DNA from: Bacillota bacterium
GTDB lineage: Bacteria; Bacillota; Clostridia; Christensenellales; Aristaeellaceae
Reading direction: 5' to 3'
Assembly (NCBI GenBank): GCA_023436585.1
Contig: JAEZIN010000001.1
Location: 1 to 59,524 of the forward strand
Length of the DNA stretch: 59,524 nucleotides
Each line of letters starts with the position of its first letter. Position 1 is the first letter of the stretch. The translations under genes and the position numbers were made by a program. This document shows, piece after piece, positions 50,935 through 57,812 of this stretch. The notes under the pieces were generated by a model. The model did not search any database. It was not told the origin of the DNA and worked only from the letters and a program-made list of their open reading frames with translations.

Positions 50935-52257
50935 TTACTCGTTGACCAGGTTGTATTCCTCAATGGCGCTGTTGATGTCGGCCGCCAGCTTCGCCAGCGC
51001 GTCGTCCACGCTCAGCTCGCCGCCCACGATTTTCTCGGTGTAGGTTTGCACCAATTGCCGGGCTTCCGGGAACACGCTCAAAAGCGCGCCTGCATACTCG
51101 GGCTTGGTGGCATGGAGCTGCTCGATGGCCGTGCCGAACTGCGGGAACTTGGCCAGATTCTCTTTGAAAGCGTCCAACTCATGGGTGGCCACGGTGATGG
51201 GGAAGTAACCGGTCTTGGAATTCCAGAAGGCCTGCTGTTCAGGGGCGATCATGAACTTGATGAATTCCCAGGCGGCGTTCTGCTTGGCTTCGTTTCCGCT
51301 GGCAAGCGCCCACAGGGAGCCGCCGCCGATGGATACGCCGCCCACGTCATCCGCGTTGATGCTGGGGAAGAAACCGGTGCCGATTTCAAAGCCGCTGGCG
51401 TTGTCCAAAAGGGACTTCAAAGCAGCCGTGGACTCCAGCGTCATGGCGATCTGGCCGGCGACGAAGGCGGCCTTGGCGTCGTTGTTACCCTGGTTCAGGT
51501 ACGTGATGACGCCGTCGTCAATGAGCTTCTTCCAAACATCCAGGATATCCTTGGCCGCGCCGTTTTCGTCAAAAACGACCTTGGTGGCGGGTTCTGCGCC
51601 GCGGCCGTTGTTGTTGTCCACGTAGTGCTTGCCCATCTTGTTGATCCACTGCTCAAAGAACCAGCCATAGTTGCCCATGCCAAAGCCGCGCTGGGTGATG
51701 TTGCCGGACGCGTCCTTTATGGTCAGCTTCTCGGCCATGGCGATAATCTCGTCAAAGTTCTTGGGGGGCGTGTTGGGGTCCAGACCGGCCTTTTCAAAGG
51801 CTGTCTTGTTGTAGTACAGGAGGGGGGTAGAGCTGTTGAAGGGCATGGAATAAAGCTTGCCTTCAATGGTGTAGTAGGCGGCGATATTGGGCTCGATCTG
51901 GGTGATGTCATAGCTGGTGCTGTCGATGAATTCCTGCACGGGCTTTGCCCAGCCGCTGTCGATCATGAAGCGGGAGCCGATGTCGTAAATTTGCACCACG
52001 TCGCAAGGCAGGGCGCTCATGCCGGCGGCCTTGATCTTGTTGATGGCATCGTCATAGGAACCCTGGTATTCCACATTGACCTTGATTTTGCCTTCATACG
52101 CTTTGTTGAAGCTGTCAACCATGGCGGTGACGGCCTCGCCGTTGACGCCGCCCATGGAATGCCAGAACACGATCTCCACCGGGGCTTCCGCCAGCGCCGC
52201 CGGGACAAGGGTCAGGAGCATCATGATGGCCGCCAAGAGGGAAACAAGCTTTTTCAT
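50935..52257 (-). CDS. Sugar ABC transporter substrate-binding protein (UgpB-like)
   Basis: The 440-aa product has an N-terminal signal peptide (MKKLVSLLAAIMMLLTLVPAALA, cleavage likely after ALA). There is no lipobox cysteine, which is unusual for a Gram-positive binding protein. The mature part begins VEIVFWHSMGG and has DVVQIYDIGSRF, SMPFNSSTPLLYYNKTAFEKAG and AAWEFIKFMIAPEQQAFW, all typical of family 1 sugar or glycerol-phosphate binders. The ATG at 52257 follows AAGGAGA. It is the last gene of the operon permease-permease-binding protein. The ligand is unknown. The adjoining xylulokinase hints at a pentose, weakly. Confidence 0.88.
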   Translation of the reverse strand: MKKLVSLLAAIMMLLTLVPAALAEAPVEIVFWHSMGGVNGEAVTAMVDSFNKAYEGKIKVNVEYQGSYDDAINKIKAAGMSALPCDVVQIYDIGSRFMIDSGWAKPVQEFIDSTSYDITQIEPNIAAYYTIEGKLYSMPFNSSTPLLYYNKTAFEKAGLDPNTPPKNFDEIIAMAEKLTIKDASGNITQRGFGMGNYGWFFEQWINKMGKHYVDNNNGRGAEPATKVVFDENGAAKDILDVWKKLIDDGVITYLNQGNNDAKAAFVAGQIAMTLESTAALKSLLDNASGFEIGTGFFPSINADDVGGVSIGGGSLWALASGNEAKQNAAWEFIKFMIAPEQQAFWNSKTGYFPITVATHELDAFKENLAKFPQFGTAIEQLHATKPEYAGALLSVFPEARQLVQTYTEKIVGGELSVDDALAKLAADINSAIEEYNLVNE

Positions 52258-52312
52258 GGGTATTCTCCTTGATGTATTATTTGATGCGCGCAAGGCGCGC
52301 TATCATCGGTGT

Positions 52313-53149
52313 TCAGCCCTTTACCGCGCCGGACATCAGGCCGTTGATGAGCTGCTTGTGCATGAAAATGAATATGGAAAGCGAGGGAATGATAACGATC
52401 ATCACGCCGGCCATCATCAGCCCCAGCGCTTCGGCGTCTATGTCATAGAGCATGCTGATGCCTATTTGAACCGTGCGGTGGGCCGAGGTGTCCGTGACCA
52501 GTAGGGGCCACATGTATTGGTTCCAGGTGTGCAGGAACACATAGGCGCCCAAGGCGCCCAGGGCCGGCCTGGACAAAGGTACCACGATGGAGAACAGGAA
52601 TCGCCAGTTGTTGCATCCATCCAGACGTGCCGCTTCATGCAGCTCCTTGGCGAAGGTCAGGTAATTCTGCCGGAGCAGGAATATACCCATGGCGCTGGTC
52701 AAAAAGGGCAGGATCAGCGCCTGGTAGCTGTCCCGCCAGCCCCAGGAGCTGATGGTCAGGAAGTTGGCCACAATGGTGGCCTCTGCAGGCACCATCATGG
52801 TAGCAAGAATCAGGATGAACAACAGCTTCTTGCCCCAGAAATTCAAAAACGCGAAGGCGAAAGCGGCCATGGAGCAGGTGATCATCTGGCCCAGCATGAC
52901 GCTGGTCGAAACGATGATGGAGTTAAGGATGAATTGCAAAAAGGGATAGCTGGGATTGGTAAACGCCCTGACATAATTGGAAAAATGTATGGACGACGGA
53001 ATCAGGTGGCTTTTGTAGATTTCGCTGGAGGGCATGACGCTGATGGAGAGCGTATACAAAATCGGCACCAGTATGATGGCCAGCAGCGGCACATTCAGCA
53101 ATAAAGCGCCCAGGTTTTTCCCTGCCTTTTTCAACTGCCTTTTTTGCAT
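52313..53149 (-). CDS. Sugar ABC transporter permease, MalG/UgpE type
   Basis: The 278-aa product has six transmembrane helices. The cytoplasmic EAA loop is ELHEAARLDGCNNWRFLFSIVVPLSRPALG. The N-terminal LFILYTLSISVMPSSEIY-like region is typical of the second permease in CUT1 systems. Its ATG overlaps the stop of the first permease by one base. Confidence 0.88.
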   Translation of the reverse strand: MQKRQLKKAGKNLGALLLNVPLLAIILVPILYTLSISVMPSSEIYKSHLIPSSIHFSNYVRAFTNPSYPFLQFILNSIIVSTSVMLGQMITCSMAAFAFAFLNFWGKKLLFILILATMMVPAEATIVANFLTISSWGWRDSYQALILPFLTSAMGIFLLRQNYLTFAKELHEAARLDGCNNWRFLFSIVVPLSRPALGALGAYVFLHTWNQYMWPLLVTDTSAHRTVQIGISMLYDIDAEALGLMMAGVMIVIIPSLSIFIFMHKQLINGLMSGAVKG

Positions 53150-54060
53150 CAGTAATTCACGCTCCGTTTCTCCATGCTGAACTGTATGAGCGTGATGCCC
53201 AGTATGATCAGGAACAGGATCACAGAACGCGCGGCTGCCTCATGGAACCTGGAATTCTCAAAGGCATCCCGGTAGATGGCATAGACGATGACCGTCGTGG
53301 CCTCCCCGGGGCCGCCCTTGGTCAGCAGGCGAATCTGGCTGAAGGCCTGGAACCCGCCGATGATGTTGATGACGATCTGGAAAAACAGTGCAGGCGACAG
53401 ACCCGGCAGGGTGATATGCCACAGCCTTTTAAAGTAGCCCGCGCCATCCAGCGAGGCGCTTTCATACAGCTCTTCCGGTATGCCGCGAAGCCCGGCGCTC
53501 AAAAAGATGAAGTTGATGCCTGATGTCAGCCAGACAGTCATGGCCGCTACGGAAAAAAGGGCATACTGCTTGTCGCCAATCCAGTTGATCTGCGTGCCCA
53601 GCATTACATTCAAAAGCCCGTTGGTGGGGTGCAGGATCATCCGAAAGGCCATGGAGGCCGCGGCGGAAGCAATGGCCACGGGCATGGCATACACGGCGCT
53701 GGCAACTGTTTTGCCGGGATATTTGCCTGCCGTTAAAAGGCTGGTGGTCAGGCCTACCAGAAGCCCGCCAAAGGCCACCATGCCAACGAATTGGAACGTG
53801 ACCAGCAGATTCGGCCAGAAGGCCGAGCCCGACGACAGAATTTTCGCATAATTGCGGAAGCCCACGTATTTCTTGGCGACGCCAAGTGTATCTGTAAGCC
53901 ATGTACTCAACCAGATGGTACGGATAAAGGGATAATAAAGAAACAGGATAAAAATAGCCAAAGCCGGCAGCAAAAAGACATAGGCATTCAAGCTTTCCCA
54001 TAAGCGCCGCTTTATGGGAAGGGACGGCCTTACACGCAGGTAGGTTCTTTTAACCTCCAT
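53149..54060 (-). CDS. Sugar ABC transporter permease, MalF/UgpA type
   Basis: The 303-aa product has six transmembrane helices and the EAA loop ELYESASLDGAGYFKRLWHITLPGLSPALFF. The first helix region reads AYVFLLPALAIFILFLYYPFIRTIWLS, standard for CUT1 permeases. The ATG at 54060 with GGGGAG upstream is preferred to an in-frame GTG two codons earlier. It is the first gene of the operon, behind a strong promoter. Confidence 0.88.
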   Translation of the reverse strand: MEVKRTYLRVRPSLPIKRRLWESLNAYVFLLPALAIFILFLYYPFIRTIWLSTWLTDTLGVAKKYVGFRNYAKILSSGSAFWPNLLVTFQFVGMVAFGGLLVGLTTSLLTAGKYPGKTVASAVYAMPVAIASAAASMAFRMILHPTNGLLNVMLGTQINWIGDKQYALFSVAAMTVWLTSGINFIFLSAGLRGIPEELYESASLDGAGYFKRLWHITLPGLSPALFFQIVINIIGGFQAFSQIRLLTKGGPGEATTVIVYAIYRDAFENSRFHEAAARSVILFLIILGITLIQFSMEKRSVNY

Positions 54061-54110
54061 AAGCACTCCCCTTTATGTAATTGTAACGGCCGCATACGAA
54101 GCGGTGCACG

Positions 54111-54156
54111 TTAATCGATTGTAAAAATTATACCATGCAGACCAGTTATTTGTCAA
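54111..54156 (-). promoter_or_regulatory. Promoter and possible operator of the sugar ABC operon
   Basis: On the minus strand, TTGACA (54156-54151), an 18-bp spacer and TATAAT (54132-54127). Just downstream, a TTAATCGATT-containing palindrome (about 54111-54122) covers the expected transcription start and resembles LacI-family operators with a central CG. Confidence 0.65.
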
Positions 54157-54330
54157 TGTTGCTGAACTGTATGTAAGGATCATGGCTATAATATGCAAAC
54201 ATGCTGAAGGATTATGCCTGCATATTCATTATGTAGCTGAAAAGCGATGAGAATTGAAGGAACATATGAGGATTTTTGCATAATATTGTATGCAATTTGA
54301 ATTGGCCGGGTATAAAGTGCAGGAATATAA
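54157..54330. other. AT-rich intergenic stretch
   Basis: Between the ABC promoter and the xylB terminator. No gene, RNA or repeat was recognised. Only the flanking promoter and terminator are supported. Confidence 0.5.
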
Positions 54331-54358
54331 AAGCGGGAGGGCATTTGCTCTCCCGCTT
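54331..54358 (-). terminator. Terminator of xylB
   Basis: AAGCGGGAG pairs with CTCCCGCTT around a 10-nt loop. On the minus strand the stem runs into TTTATAT. It lies 80 bp after the xylB stop. Confidence 0.7.
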
Positions 54359-54437
54359 CGTATTAGCTGATAGTGCATACATCTGCAATGAACACGCTTG
54401 GGGCATGACGATGGATGCGCACCGCTTTGAAAACATT

Positions 54438-55967
54438 TTATCCGATCAGCGCCGCCAAAGTTTTGTAGTCGTCCTTCAGCGAACGGTACAGCTTTTTGTA
54501 GAGGCTATAGTACCCCGCGTAGGCCGTTTTGTTTGCCTCAATGGGAGGCAGATTGTTTTCCGTTTTGACGATCCTGTCGCAGGCAGCTTCCACGCTTTCA
54601 TAGATGCCTGTTCCCACGCCGGCCAGGATGGCCGCGCCAAGGGCCGGGCCTTCGTCGGCCTGTATGGTGGATACGGTGCAGCCGTACAGGTCGGCCAGCA
54701 TCTGCCGCCACAGGGGGCTGCGCCCGCCGCCGCCGCAGGCCATCATCTCCCGGATGGGCACCTTCATTTCACGGAACACATCCACGCACTCCGCCTGGGA
54801 ATAGGCCACACCCTCCATGACGGCGCGGATTAAGTGCTCCCTGCCGTGCATGGCGGACAGGCCAAAGAACACACCGCGGCAGTCCGGGTCCGGGTGCGGG
54901 GAACGCTCGCCCATCAGGTAGGGCAGATAAAGCAGGCCCTGCGCGCCGATGGGCACGTTTTGCGCTTTTTCCGTCATGACCACATAGGGGTCCACGCCGC
55001 GCTTCTTGGCTTCCTGCACCTCTTCGGGGCAGCAGGTATCCCGCAGCCAGCGCAGGGAAAGGCCGGCGGCCTGGGTGCAGCTCATCACGGTCCACTTGCC
55101 GGGCACAGAGGCGCACAGCGTGTGCACGCGGCCTTGGGGATCAATGGAAACCGTATCGGATACGGCGTACACCACGCCGGAGGTGCCCAGTGTCGTGAAT
55201 GCCCGGCCGGACCGGACCACACCTGTGCCTACCGCGGCTGCCGCATTGTCGCCCGCGCCGCCTACCACCGGCGTGCCGGTAAGAAGGCCCGTAGCCTCCG
55301 CACCCTGCGCGTTCACATGGCCCGTCACGTCGGGGGATTCGTGCATTTTAGCCAGCAGGCTTTCGGAGATGCCGAACAGCTTTAATAGCTCCTTGGACCA
55401 TACGCGCCCTGGCACATCCATCAATTGCATGCCGGCTGCGTCGGAAACTTCCGTGGCGAAGACGCCGGTGAGCTTGAAGCGGATGTAGTCCTTGGGCAAA
55501 AGGATGTGGGCGCACTTTGCGAAAACTTCGGGCTCATGCTGCTTGACCCATAGGATCTTGGCCGCGGTGAAGCCGGTCATGGGCGGGTTGGCGGTGATCT
55601 CAATGATGCGCTTGACGCCAATCTCTTTGGCCATCCAGTCGCACTGCTCCCCGGTGCGCTGGTCGCACCAGATGATGGAGGGACGCAGCACGCGGCCATC
55701 CTGATCCAGCATGACGAGCCCGTGCATCTGGCCGGAAAGGCCCACGCCGGCCACGTCGCGGGGGTTCACATTCCCTTTTTCCAGCACCTTGCGGATGCCT
55801 TCCGCCGCGGCGCGCCACCAATCCTCCGGGTCCTGCTCGGCCCAGCCGTTCTTGGGCTGGTATAGGGGATACTCCACGGTATGGGCGCTTACGGGACGGC
55901 CATCCTCGGAAAACAGTACGGTTTTGGTACCGGAAGTGCCAAGATCAATGCCAAGAAGGTATGCCAT
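54438..55967 (-). CDS. xylB: Xylulokinase (FGGY family)
   Basis: Phosphorylates D-xylulose for the pentose phosphate pathway. The 509-aa product begins with the phosphate-1 motif YLLGIDLGTSGTKTVLF. The substrate segment GVGLSGQMHGLVMLD and IIWCDQRTGEQC (about residues 77-106) are typical of XylB, and the FGGY signature appears as YLMGERSPHPDPDCRGVFFGL. The adenosine motif is ACGGGGRSPLWRQMLAD. AAAGGAGG lies before the ATG. It sits only 21 bp after the VTC-domain gene on the same strand, and a sugar ABC operon lies downstream behind its own promoter. Confidence 0.92.
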   Translation of the reverse strand: MAYLLGIDLGTSGTKTVLFSEDGRPVSAHTVEYPLYQPKNGWAEQDPEDWWRAAAEGIRKVLEKGNVNPRDVAGVGLSGQMHGLVMLDQDGRVLRPSIIWCDQRTGEQCDWMAKEIGVKRIIEITANPPMTGFTAAKILWVKQHEPEVFAKCAHILLPKDYIRFKLTGVFATEVSDAAGMQLMDVPGRVWSKELLKLFGISESLLAKMHESPDVTGHVNAQGAEATGLLTGTPVVGGAGDNAAAAVGTGVVRSGRAFTTLGTSGVVYAVSDTVSIDPQGRVHTLCASVPGKWTVMSCTQAAGLSLRWLRDTCCPEEVQEAKKRGVDPYVVMTEKAQNVPIGAQGLLYLPYLMGERSPHPDPDCRGVFFGLSAMHGREHLIRAVMEGVAYSQAECVDVFREMKVPIREMMACGGGGRSPLWRQMLADLYGCTVSTIQADEGPALGAAILAGVGTGIYESVEAACDRIVKTENNLPPIEANKTAYAGYYSLYKKLYRSLKDDYKTLAALIG

Positions 55968-55988
55968 AGGGTTGCCTCCTTTATCGTT

Positions 55989-56690
55989 TTACGCCTCCAG
56001 CTCTTCAAACCTTCGGCACAATACATACTTGGAAACGGCGCTGTTTCGCGCGTCGGGGCAGTAGGTGTTCAAAATATCCCTGATGTAGGGGGGCATGACC
56101 TGGTTGTACTTTACTTCCAGTATGGTTTCCCCGTTATCCAATGGGGGGATGGTCGGCAGGTAAGGATCAAAGATATCGAATTTTTTCAGCCCTGAGCGGA
56201 GCTGCTTGTCAAAGGTGATGCGCACCTCTTCCGCCGGGTGGAGATACGCTTCCCGAACATAATCCACCACCACGGCCGGCCTTAATAGGTTGATTGTCAT
56301 CTCCCGGAACATATCCCGCAGAAGCCCGCTGCGGGTGCGCTCCAGTCCGGTGGGGTCTCCGGCCATCAGCTGCTCGCACAGGTCCCTTGGGATTACCGCG
56401 GTGCGTTTGGAGATGAGGTTACCCATCTTGCTTTTGCATTCCAGAAGGATGCGGCTGTCCGACATGTTATAGATGCGGATGCGGTATTTTTCACGCGAGG
56501 GAACGCCGCTGATCTTGTCGTAGAGGGCGTTGTCAAACACGCCGTCAAAGTACAGCGAACGGACATGGTATTCGTTGCACTCGTCGCCGTTGGGATCGCG
56601 GTGCAGCGTGTGGTCCAATATATTGGACAGGATGGTATACTGCATGTCGTTGATAAAGTATTTCAGTTCATGGCGAAGCGGAACAGCCAA
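55989..56690 (-). CDS. VTC-domain protein (polyphosphate polymerase-like)
   Basis: The 233-aa product consists of one VTC domain: RHELKYFIN at the N-terminus, then YHVRSLYFDGVFDNALYDKISG, YRIRIYN, LLECKSKMGNLISKRT and VDYVREAYL, with a C-terminal ILEVKYNQVMPPYI. The alternating basic and acidic strands form the tunnel that binds nucleotide and polyphosphate in yeast Vtc4. In bacteria this domain is often next to DUF4956 and CotH proteins, as here. The biochemical role in bacteria is not settled. Confidence 0.85.
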   Translation of the reverse strand: MAVPLRHELKYFINDMQYTILSNILDHTLHRDPNGDECNEYHVRSLYFDGVFDNALYDKISGVPSREKYRIRIYNMSDSRILLECKSKMGNLISKRTAVIPRDLCEQLMAGDPTGLERTRSGLLRDMFREMTINLLRPAVVVDYVREAYLHPAEEVRITFDKQLRSGLKKFDIFDPYLPTIPPLDNGETILEVKYNQVMPPYIRDILNTYCPDARNSAVSKYVLCRRFEELEA

Positions 56691-57020
56691 CGTATCACCT
56701 CCGGTGAATCAAACAACGCCGGCATAGCCGGCCCTGATATTGCACCCGAAAATGTAGGGGCGATCTGTGATCGCCCGCCAGGCAAGGTGTGCAGGCCTCG
56801 GCATGCGGGCGATCAAAGATCGCCCCTACAGCTTTTGAAAAATGAACAACTGTGCAATGAAGTCGAGAGAAGCTGAACCTCTGTCCAAAGGTACGAATCG
56901 CATGCTGCCCCTGCGCAACGGATGATAACCGGACGTACAGAAACTTCATTCGGGAGAGAAATGAGGAGGCCGTGGCTCCTACGTTTCTTCCCCGAATGTT
57001 TTATGTTTCTTAGGTTGAAA
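56691..57020. repeat. Gene-free stretch with an inverted REP pair and a long hairpin
   Basis: REP-like palindromes lie at 56754-56777 and 56806-56829 in opposite orientation, with consensus GTAGGGGCGATC...GATCGCCCG. These are the family A palindrome with the arm triplet AAC changed to ATC. A long imperfect hairpin occupies about 56944-56998 (CATTCGGG ... CCCCGAATG). No coding sequence is supported. Confidence 0.75.
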
Positions 57021-57734
57021 TCAGGCTCCAGCTTCGGTCTGGCAAGCTACCAGCGTGGCGTCGTGAACGCCTTCGATGTCCAGCATCCGGGCCACGATCT
57101 CGTGCTTTTCGCCCAGGCGCACTTCCACCGTCATCTCCGCGCCGGACCGTGTTAGCGTCTTGGAGCGCAGCCGGTGCTGGCGGGCGGAATGCTTCAATTC
57201 TGATTCAATATCATACTCGGCAGCCTCGTCATAGTGGAGCACCAGCAGATAGCTGTTGGGGTTCTGGAATTTGATGAATGTCATGGCCAGCAGTATGGCT
57301 GCGATGCCGATTACCGCCGCGATGCCTACCAGGTACAGCTCCGCGCCGAACAGTATGCCCATGGTCAGTGACCAGAACATGAAGGCTGTATCCATGGGGT
57401 CCTTCACGGCGGTGCGGAAGCGCACAATGGACAGCGCGCCCACCATACCCATCGATAATGCGATATCGCTTTTGATGGCCATGACCACCGGCGTGGTGAT
57501 CAGTGTCAGCATGATCAGCGTCATGGCAAAGGATGGGCTGTACAGCACGCCCCTGAACGTCTTTCGGTATACCCAGGCGATAATGAGGCCGGCAACCAGG
57601 CCAATCCCCAAAGCCATGGCCACTTTCCAGGGCGTCAGGCTTTGAAATTGCTGGGAAAATAAGGAAGACAGGGAAGGGGTTTGTTGGACAATGTCCTTGG
57701 TGCTCACCGTCAAAAGCTGAGCCAATGCGTGCAT
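57021..57734 (-). CDS. DUF4956 membrane protein
   Basis: The 237-aa product has an N-terminal membrane part with about four helices (VAMALGIGLVAGLIIAWVY, SFAMTLIMLTLITTPVVMAI, and two more around LVGIAAVIGIAAILLAMTF). The family hallmark is the conserved loop GMVGALSIVRFRTAVKDPMDTAFMFWSLTMGI (about residues 93-124). A small soluble alpha/beta domain ends the protein (EMTVEVRLGEKHEIVARMLDIEGVHDATLV). The family is of unknown function and often linked with VTC and CotH genes, as here. It may anchor the neighbouring enzymes to the membrane. Confidence 0.82.
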   Translation of the reverse strand: MHALAQLLTVSTKDIVQQTPSLSSLFSQQFQSLTPWKVAMALGIGLVAGLIIAWVYRKTFRGVLYSPSFAMTLIMLTLITTPVVMAIKSDIALSMGMVGALSIVRFRTAVKDPMDTAFMFWSLTMGILFGAELYLVGIAAVIGIAAILLAMTFIKFQNPNSYLLVLHYDEAAEYDIESELKHSARQHRLRSKTLTRSGAEMTVEVRLGEKHEIVARMLDIEGVHDATLVACQTEAGA

Positions 57735-57812
57735 ACCAGCGCCTCCTGTGATAATTCTTCTTACATTATACGGAAAAGTGCCTTTCCGTCAAGAAAACGG
57801 TGAATGTTGTTA

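Noticed and set aside
50878..52272. 464-aa open frame on the plus strand
   Set aside because: It is antisense to the clear substrate-binding protein and reads as a low-complexity Gly/Val/His shadow.
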